DNA from: Pontederia crassipes
Lineage: Eukaryota > Streptophyta > Magnoliopsida > Commelinales > Pontederiaceae
Reading direction: 5' to 3'
NCBI GenBank assembly: GCA_030549335.1
Contig: CM060188.1
Span: forward strand, 10,974,001-11,038,000
Length of the DNA: 64,000 nt
The notes under the pieces were generated by a model. That model was given only the letters and a program-made list of their open reading frames with translations, did no database searches and had not been told where the DNA came from. Each line of letters starts with the position of its first letter. The stretch's first letter is position 1. The position numbers and the translations under genes were made by a program. Below are positions 1 to 12,100 of this stretch, in pieces.

Positions 1-419
1 ATTTATGTCAATTATTAATTCCAAACAAAATCAATTATAATTAGTATAATAAATTCTGAAATTAAACACTCCACAAACTGGTATAGCCTAATTCAAAAAT
101 TTAATTAACTAACATAAAAGCATTAAGCACAATTAATAATTGATCAGAAAAGATTAAAGCAAATAAGATAGGGTCCAAACATTTCCCTTCAATTAATAAT
201 CTCCTAAAATAATAATTCTATCAACCTCCAACCGTCGCACCTCTCTCCTCTTGGTCATAGCCTGCAGAGCTCACGACTCGCCATGGAAGAAACCTGAACT
301 TCAGAGCACATTTTGGAACGACGAATTCTTCACGTATTTATAGGTGCGGACGACCTTCAGTTTGATCCCGATCGTATATCGTACGGTTTGAATTAAATTT
401 AGTGGATAAAAGTTGATAC
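1..419. other. AT-rich stretch, no gene recognised
   Basis: No coding region was recognised. On the minus strand there is a TATA-like stretch near 335-345 (TATAAATACG when reverse-complemented) just beside the repeat block that follows, so this may be part of an old LTR. That is inference only; no terminal repeat pair is visible. Confidence 0.3.
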
Positions 420-905
420 GTTCTCGGGCAAAATGATAATTTCGCCCAAGGATAAACTCTTTTCATCTTTACACCTTCTTGGAATCTCGCCCAAAACGAT
501 AGGCTTCTTATCTTTACCCCCTCCAAATCTCGACCAAAACAAAGAGGAGTCCTTATCATTACGCCCAAAGAGATAAATATCATTTTATCTTTACCCCCTT
601 CATATCTTGACCAAAATGATAAACAATTCATATCTTTACACCTTTCCATTACGCCCAAAACGATAACATCTTCTAGTTTTGGCCAAAACGATGAGTTTTC
701 TTTCCGTTACCCCCTCCAAATCTCGACCAAAACAAAGAGGAGTCCTTATCATTACGCCCAAAATGATAAGTCATTTCTTATCTTTACCCCCTCCAAATCT
801 CGGCCAAAATGAAAAGTCTTCTATCATTACTCCCTTTGAATCTCGCCCAAAATGATGAAATCTGATCTCGTTACGCCCAAAATTCAAGTTGCATTCGTTT
901 TTACC
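420..905. repeat. Degenerate tandem repeat block with an exact 56-bp duplicate
   Basis: Variants of 'tctttacccc' followed by 'tctcgaccaaaa' or 'acgcccaaaa' recur many times. One 56-bp stretch is present twice without a difference, at 514-569 and 707-762 (offset 193 bp). The block looks like a decayed minisatellite. Blocks of this kind also occur inside plant LTRs, but no second LTR is seen. An open frame on the minus strand here (338-658) is a by-product of the repeats and is not called as a gene. Confidence 0.7.
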
Positions 906-1169
906 CCCAACGAAGTAAGATGTAATTTATCCAACCATGAGATCATCTCGGCCGAAATATAATTCTTTACGACCGATTCATTTTACCTGCAAAATAATTA
1001 TAAAAATTACGTAAATTCCTCTTTAGTTAAAATATTCAAAATATTAATAATTAAAATTGATAAATCCGGAATTACGACTAAAAGTGACTAAAAATGATGC
1101 ATGCCATGAACAAATTACAGAAAAATTAATTAAAATAATAATTTAAAATATGTTGTATTTTGCATGCAT

Positions 1170-1335
1170 CAGCCTTGAATTTGTCCCACATGCATAAGTC
1201 ACGGAAGAGATGCTGGGTATATATGAGAACATGTCCTTCACCAGGTGTGACACGTTTTGGTAAAATCGTGCGGGCCGAGGTCCAGAGCAGACAATATCAC
1301 ACGCTGGTGGAGAATGTTATATGTGCACGTGGCAA
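1170..1335. mobile_element. LTR-type retroelement fossil fragment
   Basis: The stretch has a 'gtcccacat' start, then 'atatatgagaac', a 'gttttggtaaaatcgtg' block and 'gcagacaatatcac'. I recall this order from a widespread group of short plant LTRs (TRIM/LARD-like). Only a fragment is present, it carries no coding capacity and it is old. Edges are approximate. Confidence 0.4.
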
Positions 1336-1719
1336 GCACCCTCACCCGAAAGCACGCTCGTGCTCTGATTTATGACAACTGCGCCCCTCGTCACACTATG
1401 CGCCGCCGACGGTCTCTCTCTGTGCTCCGAGTGCAAAGTGGGCGCCCACTCTAGCAACGGGCATCTATGGATCTCTTATGTCGAGGGCTTCTCTTGTCCT
1501 TCCTTGGGTTAGACTGCACATGACTATTATTTTTTCTCAACTCTGATGACATTCAAAAAAAGAAAAAGAAAAAGAAAATCCAAGTTTCTGCAAGTCCTTA
1601 GCCTCCTCGTGTGGTCATCTTCTCTGTGCAGCCGAACTCCGAGAGCGGCGCACGGAAGAGCGCCCACACTGCGCAGGGCGACCTCCCTCTTTGCCTACTT
1701 TTTTTTTAAAAAATTTTTT

Positions 1720-1910
1720 ATTTGACATTGAATGAGTAATTTTGACTTTTCAGAAATAGAAAAAATGAAGTTAACAAAAAGATTGACAAAAATCGACGGA
1801 ATGATTAAATTAAAAAAATTATGCTAGTTTAGGGATAAAAAAGTTTATAGTTTAGAATTAAATGTGAAAAATCCTGATAGTTCAGGAGTGATTTGTGAAA
1901 ATAATCATTA
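1720..1910. mobile_element. Possible half of a Mutator-type MITE
   Basis: The words 'gttaacaaaaa..', 'tagtttagggat', 'gatagttcagg' and the end 'gtgaaaataatca' resemble the right halves of the two Mutator-like MITEs at 35.5 and 37.7 kb. No left half or target duplication was found, so this is probably a truncated copy. Confidence 0.3.
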
Positions 1911-2560
1911 TTTTTAATCAATAATTTATATGAAAGAAATTATTATTTTTATTTATTTTCAAGATTAATTAATATAATATTAACTTATCTAATAATTATC
2001 GAATCAAAATAATAATTATTTTATCATCTTAATTTTTTTAGCCTAAAAAACTCTTAACTCCGTTATTTATTCATTAAAGTTGTATTTGAATCCCAATTCA
2101 ATTCAAATTCATAACCATACCTTAATCATAATTTCTACTCCAATTAAAAATTATCTATTCTTTTTGCCCTCCCCTCCAATCATAATCGTTCTTAAATTTT
2201 TAATCTCTAATTTTGGATTAACTTAGTAAATCACTTTATTATCTTTTCTGGAATCTCAGGACCTGACATCACGTCCTTTTTAATGAACAGACATCTAATA
2301 ATGGATCCTCTTACTATTTTTTTCATTACATATAAATCATAATTTTTTTAATCCGACCAATAGAAACGGAGAAGACGTACAACCTCTCCGATTTAAAGGA
2401 GTGACATAGTATTGCATATTTAATTAAATAATTATAATTATTTAATTTCTTTGAGTGTAGTGAATTAATAAAAGATTCTATCTCCAATTTAAATTAGTTG
2501 AATATTCTAAAAATATGACATTTCGTCATACTCCACACCTTGACGGGAAGACTAGTAGAA
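1911..2560. other. AT-rich intergenic, upstream of the ATP synthase subunit gene
   Basis: AT-rich sequence with no open frame worth calling and no clear element ends. Confidence 0.5.
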
Positions 2561-2570
2561 GCCAAACGTT

Positions 2571-2576
2571 GGCCCA
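2571..2576 (-). promoter_or_regulatory. Site II-type promoter motif (TGGGCC)
   Basis: TGGGCC reads on the minus strand about 145 bp before the ATG of the ATP synthase 6 kDa subunit gene. Site II motifs (TGGGCC/T) are known to be frequent in promoters of plant genes for mitochondrial and ribosomal proteins and fit this gene. The motif is short, so its use is inferred from position. Confidence 0.45.
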
Positions 2577-2687
2577 ATAAGAAGCTGGGTCGGTAGACAT
2601 ATTAAGCCCGGTTTTACAAACAAGAGAGACTACCAGAAGCCCTCGATCGTATCGTCCTCTTTCGAGAAGAGGGGCGAAAGAGAGAGA

Positions 2688-2705
2688 CAGCAGCAGCAGC
2701 AGCAG
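2688..2705 (+). repeat. (CAG)6 in the 5' leader
   Basis: Six perfect CAG units lie 15-32 bp before the start codon, probably in the 5' untranslated region. This is a candidate variable microsatellite. Confidence 0.75.
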
Positions 2706-2719
2706 CACGAAGAAGAGGG

Positions 2720-5655
2720 ATGAGGAAGTTTGATCCGTGGCCCGTGTTCTTCCGGCGAGAGTTCAACCGGAACTGGCCGTTCCTCGTTGGCTTCGCCGTC
2801 ACCGGAGCCCTCATCGTCAAAATGACCTCCGGCCTCACTGGTACCTGCCCTACTTGTTCCTCTTGTCGATCTCTTTTGCTCTTCTGATGTGTTCTGATCT
2901 CAACTCCGATTCCTTTTTTGTGTGTCGCAGAGGAGGACGCTAAGAACTCCAAGTTCGTGCAGGAGCATAACAGGTGAGCGATCGGCATCAGATCTCTTAC
3001 CGAGGTCGATTTTTTTTCTCAGTTTTCGTTCTCAGTGACATGCTCCCATTTATCATCATCTATATGTATGTGTTTGATATGTCTAATTGTTGATGTTAGA
3101 TCAGATTAAATTAGTTTTACATCACTTTTGCCCCTAAAAGGTAAAAACAGACTACGCATCTTTTTTATTGGGGGAGATTTCTCTCGTTTTTATGGTTGAA
3201 CGTCTGAGAATTTTTTTTATGAAAAGTATGCAAAGTTTTCTCAGTGTTCAATGCTACCTTTATGCTCGCCCATTCTTGTTGATATCGGTTAAATGCTTGT
3301 GATCCATGGACCGTTGATTATAAAGGAACATCCGTGTTTGTGACAATGATTGCTACCCATTTTACTTGAGTAATTTCTCCCTGTTGGTTTCTATGTACTA
3401 TCATAGAACTTGTGTTGATTGCCTTTTACCTAGTATTTCATTGAGGATAAGTTTTTTCTTAATGACTTTGTTTTTCCTATGTACGAAAAATTACGTTGAG
3501 AATATAAATTAATAATTATTTGACCTGAAACAAGAGAAAAAATATTTAGGAAAAAGTTCCCTTAAAAAAGAGAATAACTAAAGATCATGGTCATCTTTTT
3601 CTTAAGCAAACGAATCTGATTGGGAAATCGTTATTATGTAGATTTTTTTTTTGGCCAAACAAACATATCCAAAGTGTTTGTTTGGAGAAAAATGATAAAT
3701 GGTGGGGAAGGGAGAAGAAAATGTTTCCATCGTCGTAAGTGTTTTTTTTTTCTTTTCGCATTTTTTTTTGAAGTTAAGGAGGATATCTTACCCTTTGCGT
3801 GATAGGATTTGTTAGACATGATAAGCTTGTCCACTTGTTAATCAATCCTCTTGCCCCCACTTACATTTTCGGTACAGAAATGCTCCTGTCTAAAGACCAC
3901 CATGTTTCGCTGTCTCCAAATAATCCAAAGTAAGCAAATAGATGCAACCCTGCCCGTAGCTGTCACAAATGTATGGATTCCGTTACTCGAAACACATCTG
4001 AAAGAGAGTAACACGTCTGAAAGAGCGCCAGAAGACCATTTCGGATTGCATATCTAGCACCAAGTTTTTCATCTCTAGCCATATGTTTCTGACCCTTGTA
4101 CACTAAAAAAAAAAATGATTTGAGCCCTCAGAGCCTCTTCACATAAGGGGGACGGCAGGTGATAAATGCCGACCTCCACCTTGCTCTATATGTCCTTGTG
4201 TAATCGTTGTCTTCGGTGTAGCCAAGCATTAATCCTCATTGGAATCTTAAGCTTTGAAATAAGTTGGCAATCAACATTTAACCCCTCGACTGCCCTCTAA
4301 AAATCCCTTGACTGTCCTCTAAAAGCTTGTAAACATATCTTACACTATAATGACCAGAATTCCATCTCCAAACAGCTCAATAAGTGCTTGTAAACATGTC
4401 TTACACTATAATGACCAGAATTCCATCTCCAAACAGCTCAATAAGTGCTTGTAAACATGTCTTACACTATAATGGCCAGAATTCCATCCCCAAACAGCTC
4501 AGTAAGTGTTTGTAATCATGTCTTACACTATAATGACCAGCATTCCATCTCCAAACATTTAACTCCTTACCAATCCCTTCAGGCGGTGTTCGGTTGCGAA
4601 TAAGTGCTTATTCCGGTGATAGTTTTTAGTGAAACCATCTTGAAACCACCATGATTTTTCACCAAACTGCAATATTTCTATCCATGATGAAATAGAGGGA
4701 TTCTCAAGGATTTCATTTTTTTACCATTTCTTTTATTTTTTTAATTTAATGATATATAATATAATATTTATAGCCGGTCCCAAGCCCGGATAAAGGAGGA
4801 GGGTTGTGTTAGGCCCCGACAGCCAACATAAAATAATGTCGAATCTTATGAACATGGATCAACGAATGGCGTCGTATGATCCATGTAGCCGACCCCACCT
4901 AGTGGGATAAGGCTTTGTTGTTGTTGTTGTTGATATATAATATAATAATAATAAATGTCAAGTATTTATAATAAATATTTAATTGTAAAATATAATATAT
5001 TTGATAGATTATTTCTTTGAATAAGAATATAACAATAATATTGTATTATATTTTTTCTGAATAAAATTTATTATTTTTTAAAAGTTATTTTCGGGCCCTT
5101 ATTAGCCCAGAACGATATCAAATTTCTTAATAACCGTATCGGGTCATTTATGCATTTGGAAAGATGTGCAGAATTTTGACATATTGGTAATTCTCTTTGA
5201 CGAAAACTCAAAATTTTGTTCTTTTTTTTCTTCTGAGGCTTGGCTGAGATTCACTTTACATTATGAGCCCATTTGTGAATGGAGAAAAATACAACAATAA
5301 CAACAAAATTTTATCCTATTAGGTGGGGTCGGCTACATGAATCATACGACGCCATTCATATTCGTTGATTCATGTTCATAAGATTCGACATGATGTCTGA
5401 ATGGAGAAAAATACGATGTAAATTTTATTTGAACGAGATGCGCTACATCAGTACACGCACTATCCCACTTGAACTACATTTCCGTACTTGTTCCGTATCT
5501 TTGTGAAAGTGGTCGTTCAGAAAATTCTTATTTTGTGGCTTTTCTAAATTTGGGACTATCTGCATGACTTTTCCTCAGTCGTTTTTTGTATCCTTCAAAA
5601 TTTAACATGCGTTATCTAGAAAGTGATTACTTTTTCTTTTTTTTTTTGCAGGTAA
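2720..5655 (+). CDS. Mitochondrial ATP synthase 6 kDa subunit (plant-specific), 55 aa, 3 exons
   Basis: Coding exons are 2720-2840, 2931-2973 and 5652-5655; all introns are GT-AG. The exons sum to 168 nt, giving 55 residues plus stop. The protein starts MRKFDPWPVFFRREF, has one likely membrane segment at about residues 19-36 (WPFLVGFAVTGALIVK) and ends EEDAKNSKFVQEHNR. I recognise this as the small plant subunit annotated in Arabidopsis as ATP synthase 6 kDa subunit (At3g46430 type); length and sequence agree throughout. It is a membrane-bound accessory part of the mitochondrial F1Fo complex. The start is the first ATG after the leader and matches the family. The last coding exon supplies only the final G of the Arg codon plus TAA, so nearly all of that exon is 3' untranslated. 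The second intron is about 2.7 kb and holds a tandem repeat and two retroposon insertions. Confidence 0.93.
4325..4557. repeat. 61-bp tandem repeat, about 3.8 copies
   Basis: Copies start at 4325, 4386, 4447 and 4508, an exact 61-bp step. Copies 1-2 are almost identical; copies 3-4 carry a few substitutions. The block lies in intron 2 of the ATP synthase subunit gene. Confidence 0.92.
4767..4931 (+). mobile_element. Short RTE-tailed non-LTR retroposon (SINE-like)
   Basis: The insert ends in a (TTG)n tail and is flanked by a 16-bp target duplication, gatatataatataata, at 4751-4766 and 4932-4947. Its 3' part (gtatgatccatgtagccgac ... gggataaggc) matches the 3' end of the RTE-type LINE fragment at 60.3 kb. 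Its 5' part (agccggtcccaagcccggat) is shared with the copy at 10.7 kb. It has no coding capacity and so was presumably mobilised by the LINE. It sits in intron 2 of the ATP synthase subunit gene. Confidence 0.85.
5293..5397 (-). mobile_element. 5'-truncated copy of the RTE-tailed retroposon
   Basis: A reverse-oriented copy begins with the complement of the TTG tail (acaataacaacaa) and runs through 'ggtggggtcggctacatgaa'. It is flanked by a 17-bp direct repeat, tgaatggagaaaaatac, at 5276-5292 and 5398-5414. At 105 bp it lacks the 5' part seen in fuller copies, as expected from incomplete reverse transcription. Confidence 0.85.
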
Positions 5656-6091
5656 AATACTTCGTGGCTGCTCCATGGGCGTTGATGCTTTTCATTTCCC
5701 TTTTTAAGCGAATTTCATGAAATTTGACTTTGATTAGCTTTATGAATTAAATCTCAATGTTGAGACTTGAGATGATGACTTTTTTTAGTACATAATAAAT
5801 GATGTTGAATGCTCAGAATAATTTGTCATCCACTTACTTATTTGAAATTATTAAAGTGATTGTTTGGTTTAAGAACAAAATTTGGACTTCGGAAGGATTG
5901 GAAAAATAAAATGTAGTAACTGCTTTATTTTAAAAATAAGATATTTTATATTTTATTCTACGGAGTTGAATGAATAAAAGCTTATAATATAATATTTTGA
6001 AAGGGAATAAAAAGTATGTGAGCTATTTTATTGACCCTTGGTACATCTATGACATGATTGGTCTCATCTCCCAGTAATGAAAACTTGAGTT

Positions 6092-6918
6092 ACATCGAAT
6101 GTTCTTCAATTTTTAAATTTGCACAGTGATGTCCTTCATTTTGTGACAAGGATATTTTATATTTTTTAATTTATTTCATCCGATGTCCTTTTTATAATGT
6201 GATTTTTCAGTCGCGTTAGTTGACGTAGTGCAGATATGGCGTTAGACAAGTAATTTATCTTCTCTTCGTGTTGACGTGATAATATTAAAAAATAAAAAAT
6301 TCATCTCAAGTCGAGGTCGCAAAGGGGGGCGAGCCCCCACCCTCCCTCTCTCTCCTTGTCAGTGGGCGGGAGGGGGGTCGCCCCCTCCTTTGCGACCTCA
6401 CTGGCGACAGCCGAGGTGTGTGTGTGGTGGGGGTGGGGGGGTGGGGCCTCCCCTCCCTCAGCGACCTCGTCGGCGACAATTGGCATTTTTTTATTTTTTT
6501 ATTAATATTTTTATTTTTTAAATATTATCACGATAGCGTGAAGAAAAGAGAAAATGTCCCTATTGACGTGAGGTGGCATTTTTTATTTTTTAATTAATAT
6601 TTTTATTTTTTTAATATTGTCACGGCAACGTGGAGAGAAGAGAAGATGTCTTTCGCTGGCGTGAGGTGGCATTTTTTATATATTTTTAATTAATATTTTT
6701 ATTTTTTTATATTATCATGTCAGCGTGGAGAGAAGGGAAGATGACCTGCCAGTGTTATATTTGCGTCATGTCAGCTCTGCGACCGTCTACCCCAAGTAAA
6801 AAGGACATCGGGTGAAATGAGTTAAAAGATAAAGGACATTACTGTTATAAAGTGAAGTTGGAAATCATCGTTGAACAAACTTGAAAGTTGAAGAATATTT
6901 GATGTAATTTTTCCTCAT
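6092..6918. mobile_element. Foldback-like DNA element with long inverted ends and GC-rich core
   Basis: The left end (ttacatcgaatgttcttcaa) and the reverse complement of the right end (ttacatcaaatattcttcaa) match and stay similar for over 100 bp, through a 'catcc/ggatgtccttt' block. Between them are a G/C-rich stretch (6310-6475) and three copies of an 'attaatatttttatttttt ... cacg..agcgtgaagagaagatg' unit (about 6490, 6580, 6675). No transposase is present. A partial relative lies at 48.5-48.8 kb. Edges are approximate because no clean target duplication was seen. A Mutator-like MITE is possible. Confidence 0.6.
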
Positions 6919-7418
6919 AATCGTCATTAATATAAATATGAAAGCTAAATTTACACAATGTTACTCTCATTTCAAAGACAAAATATTACAAAAAACTTTT
7001 AATTATTGACACATATTGCTTGCAAAAATAAAAAAAGTAATTATTTCTTCCGTTTTACAAATACATAACTAACAATTTTTTTCCCATCTAGATCTGTCTA
7101 GTAATACTAGCATAATTAACAATTATTTGATATATGATAAATTCTTTCATTCGAACTTGATTGTGCTCCATATGCTTGAGTTGAGGTTAGTGGATTTCCA
7201 GTATAACTATATTTTAAAATATTATAAAATATATTGAAATTAATAATGAATGTTCAAATTCATGTAATGCAAACTAGCAAAATATTTACTCATTTTTTTT
7301 GGAAAGTGCTAAATCATTATTAACATCATGTTATTAACATTCTCATAGAATGTTATAATTAATTACAAAAATCATTGGAGATGTAATATAATAATTTCTC
7401 CTTTATTTCCATGTGTTA

Positions 7419-7761
7419 AGCGTCATTTGGTCGTAGAATAAGTGATTGAATAAATATTTATTTCGGAGAATATCATTAAACGGAGGTCAGAATCAAAATA
7501 AGGCACGACAAATGAATGCACGACATTCAAAGTGTGTTTGCATCTAAAGCGTGTTTAATCTTTTCGGGGGTTCTTTTTTATGAGTTATGATATTCAAATA
7601 AAATAGTGGAATAAAATTTATTCATCTAACACCTTTTGTTTAACACACAAAAATGATAACAACGGTCATTTTGTTGAGAAATATTGCGCGTCATCAACTT
7701 GAATAATTCGTATGCAGAGAATAAAGCTGAATATTCCATCTATCCGCAACCAAACATCACC
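7419..7761. mobile_element. PIF/Harbinger-type MITE (343 bp)
   Basis: The ends are AGCGTCATTTGGTCG on the left and, reverse-complemented on the right, GGTGATGTTTGGTTGCGG. They are flanked by TTA on both sides (7416-7418 and 7762-7764). A 3-bp TTA duplication and a TTTGGT core in the terminal repeats are typical of Tourist-like MITEs. There is no coding capacity. Confidence 0.65.
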
Positions 7762-7919
7762 TTAAACATTAAGAAGAATACTTATTTGTTAGTAATCTCT
7801 TTTTTATATTATATATTTTATACCACCATTTTTCATTTTTAGTCACCACTATATATAGTATATTGGAGTGGCATTAGTGATAATGAGCTCAAATAAGAAA
7901 TAACTTACTGCAAACTTAA

Positions 7920-8286
7920 CCAGGTCAAGTCCCGTTGCCCATATGGTCAACAAATTCGACCCAACACAATTTAATTCGGATTGCCTGATCACTTTTTTTT
8001 ATTTTTTTATTTTCCCCTTACTTATGAAAAATATTATTTAGCACAATATCGAAATATTATTTCCATATAGAATGATTTATTTTATTTTTTAAAATTCTAA
8101 AATAAGTATAGAATTAAAACTAAGTAAATAAATAAATAAAAATAAAAAAATTTAAGTCTTTGGATCGGGTTGACATGAGTTGAGAATCCGTACCCGATCC
8201 AAATCCCTATTGAGTTGGGGTCGGATGTAATCCGACTATCAATCCGACTCGAACTAAGTTAGATCGGTCCGGTGAACACCTCTAAT
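7920..8286. mobile_element. Possible remnant of a hAT-type MITE
   Basis: The right end 'ggtgaacacctct' and preceding 'gatcggtccg', 'aatccgactcgaact' resemble the element at 43.6-44.05 kb. The left terminal repeat is not recognisable, so this is either truncated or too old to delimit. Confidence 0.3.
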
Positions 8287-8289
8287 TCC

Positions 8290-9150
8290 ATATTTGACAG
8301 ACCTCTCGATATAAATATTCAATTTTTTTAATAGCCAGCCCTACGTACATGGAAAATGGTGTTGGATTTAACATGTGCCGTACGGTTTACAAGTTAAAAA
8401 TTGGTCTACATCAAACTCGATTAATTCAATAACGTCGTTTCCTAAATATTTCAATTTTCCAAAATAGATGAGTTAGATGCCATTAATCCCGGACACACCA
8501 GCGGTCCCAAGCGAAGTGGGTGCCAAAAAGAATTAAACATATGGATCTTAAAAAAAAAAACTTTATCTGATCTCCCAATTAAGTGCATGTGTTTTGAGTT
8601 TGGTACCAAAATCTTAAATCATATGAATCTCTTATCTCATTTTTTATTAAGTTTTCATATCTTTTTATTTTTAATGCCAAAGGAGCAAATACAAATTGAA
8701 ATAAGATAGACTAAAGATTTTTAGGAGAGTAAGCAAGCTATCGGAAGCGAAACCTTAGAAGGAAATTCGTATACCTAGATGCAAATTGCTAACATACTTT
8801 TCAAAGACAAAAAAAAAGAGATAAAATTGAACACACGAGTTACTATAATAATGAACAACATAAACATATAAATTTTAACTGCCCATTATTCTTTTAAGTG
8901 GTTCATTACCATTTTATTCAATATAAAGTCATCTTATCGACAACATGAACCACGAATAACGATCAAGCACGCTAAACATTGAAGGCTTTACGGGTAAATG
9001 TGAACCATCGTCAATAGACCAGTATGACTTCTCTTTTACTTACCTATTTACCAGACATCTTCCACAAAAATACGCAAAAAGACTATGGATCTTGAAACAA
9101 ATGCTATTAGACAAGAAAGCATGCCAGCGACTCAGCGAAGTGACAAGGTT
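8290..9150. other. AT-rich intergenic region with the 3' flank of the UXS gene
   Basis: No gene is recognised. The part nearest 9155 is the likely 3' untranslated region and polyadenylation region of the UXS gene transcribed leftwards. Confidence 0.5.
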
Positions 9151-9154
9151 GGCA

Positions 9155-12100
9155 TTAATTGTTCTTCCTTGGTGCACCCAATCGATGGCGGAAATCATCT
9201 TCCATCAACAGCAAGCCCTCACGTAACTTGATCTTCGGATCCCATCCAAGCACTTCCTTAGCCTTTGTGATATCTGGCTTCCTCTGCCGTGGATCATCGG
9301 GCGTGTTCTCAACAGTCTTCAACTCCACAGCCGGATTAGTTAACTGAACAAGTGATGAAAGAAAATAGTTAAGCATTCTATGGAAGCTGAGATCATTATT
9401 GCCTGTTTACATTGTATCGAGCTAATATTCTGACTGTACTAACCTCTTTCACAGTTTCCGCAAGTTCCATTATAGTAAATTCACCTGCATCATGCATGTT
9501 TATGTAAGAAACAGAAAACGAGTACTGCCTTTTCACATATCATAATAGGACTGCCTTTCACAATCGGTTTCATGAGGAGGAAAAAGAGACAATGTATTCA
9601 CGACACTCTATCTTGGAATATTACTTAAGGCAAGTAGAAAAGCAAATATCAATGCAATATATGAATGATGCAAAACGAATCACCTGGATTTCCCAAATTA
9701 ATTGGTCCAGTTTGTTCTCCTTCCATCAGCCGAATAAGACCATCGACCTTCAGCATTCACAAGACGTTTAAAACAAATCGAAAAATAAATAAAAAACTAT
9801 ATATTGGAACTGTAGGGTAAAAAGAACGCATAAATACCAAATCAGAAACATAACAAAAGCTTCGTGTTTGTGTTCCTGGCAATTGCACTGTCAATGATTC
9901 ACCACTGTATGCAGCATAATGAAGTAGTCAACAAAGAGAATTACTGTGTGACAAGAAAAGGACAGGAAAGAAAGCAATATAACTTTGGTCAAAGCCAAGA
10001 AAACTACCAGGATAACATTATGAATATAAGTCAATTACCGAATTGCTTGAGCAATAAAGTTGCTGACAACACGACCATCATCAATGTTCATCCGTGGTCC
10101 GTATGTATTGAAAATCCTAGCGATTCGGATCTCTGCATATGGAATGAGTAAAAAATGCTCACATGGAAATAATAAAACATATGTGGAGGGTAGTGAAATT
10201 GCCTCATTAATCTCACCTAAACCATGCTGCCTGTGGTAATCAAACATCAAAGTCTCTGCAACACGCTTACCTTCATCATAACAACTTCTGACACCTAAAT
10301 GAAGAAACAATGAAACGGTGGTTCAAAAGCTTCACGCTTCACTGCTGACATTTAAATACTGCAGGTGCGCTATGGAATATCTTTAATAGCCAGAATACAA
10401 GGACGTTGAGTTGAACAAAAATCAATGCCAGCATAAAGATGCATGTTATGAATCTCTAGATTTTTTCAATTTTATATTATTCATTCACTTTCTTATCTGG
10501 TAATGCAGTTCCACCCATCTAAGCTTGTCATAACGTTAGAAGATTCAAAATAACTTCCCCTGCTTACATCCAAATACCTACTGACCAATTATCATACCCA
10601 AAATTATTCACGAGTGGGTGAAGCCATCCTTTTTTTTTTCTTTTTCTTTGATCAATCTTTTGCAAACTCCGCCTATGTTTTATAGCCGGTCCCAAGCCCG
10701 GATAAAGGAGGAGGGTTGTGTTAGGCCCCGACAGCCAGCGTAAAATCCTGTCGAATCTCATGAACATGGATCAACGAATGAGCGGAATGGCGTCGTATGA
10801 TCCATGTAGCCGACCCCACCTAGTGGGATAAGGCTTTGTTGTTGTTGTTGTTGTTGTTGATCAATCTTTTGCAAAAAAAAATGCACTAGGAAATTTGCAT
10901 AGGATAACAGACAAATTTTTTATTAGAAAATTGACTATTTGAGTTATCCAGTACATTTTCTATGCTTTGTCCTACCTAAAATTTTTGAGGTAGGGTCAGA
11001 GAAAATAGGCTTAATGAGATCACACTAGTACCATCTCTAACATACACAAAGGATGTTTTGGGATCTATCAGAAGACATCACATACAACATAGTTTCTAAC
11101 TGAAGGAGGCAGAATAATGAATGTAAAGATCACAATAACAAGACAAGTGAGAAAAAAATAGCCCCATCAACTGCTAAGTAAATTATCTACCAATTGGATT
11201 AACATTGCCCCAGTACTCTTCTTTTTGAGGATGCTCAAGAGGATCACCATAAACTTCTGAGGTTGAGGTCAGTAAGATCCTACGAGAGAAGGGGGAAGGA
11301 GTTAGTGTGATGCGTTCTCTAGAAAAGAAGATGATTAAAGATATCATGCATTTACTACCTTGCTCCAACCCTCTTAGCAAGTCCCAGCATGTTCAATGTT
11401 CCGATAACATTTGTTTTTATTGTCTGACACAACAGATATCATGCCATCACTTTCAGGACCATCGAGGATAAATTATGAATAAAAGAGTTACACGATGGTA
11501 TGCAAGAACATGGGATCTGATTTTGTAGAATAATTATGGTTGGATACTGCGTAGTTAAATTTACATGAATAATAACACACCTTGACAGGGTTATACTTGT
11601 AGAATATTGGAGAAGCCGGGCAAGCCAGATGATATATCTGATCAACCTCTACCAATAATGTCTCGGTAACATCTAATAATAAAAGAAACAAGTTACAATA
11701 TGGAAATACTGAAAGTTCTTTGCAGCACGTGTCTTTTTGTAGGCAACTTGGGAACATCTATGAAAAATAAATGCAGCACATTTAAGCGCTGAAAACAGAT
11801 CATAAAACTAGTTTTGGAGGAAAGAAAACATGTTACTGAACAAGATACAATCCAAAGAATTTGCAAAACAAGAATGATTACAGCTGAATAGTCTCCACGG
11901 ATGCTGTTCCTTTATAAGTCTAGAATCAAAGAAAAACTTTTAACAATGGCAAAGTTGTCAAGCAGTAAAAGTTAGGTGCCTCTGTACAGATCAAGACTCC
12001 TCGTTAAATTTTGGTTATTGGACTTGATAATCTAGATAAGATACAATGAAACTTTACATTTCATATTCACAGTCCATCCAAGTACCAATCTAGAGAAAAA

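Noticed and set aside
3850-4270. Possible LINE (L1 zf-RVT-like) remnant on the minus strand in the ATP synthase subunit intron
   Set aside because: A few words such as MRINAWLHRRQRL are suggestive, but no continuous domain, tail or target duplication could be shown.
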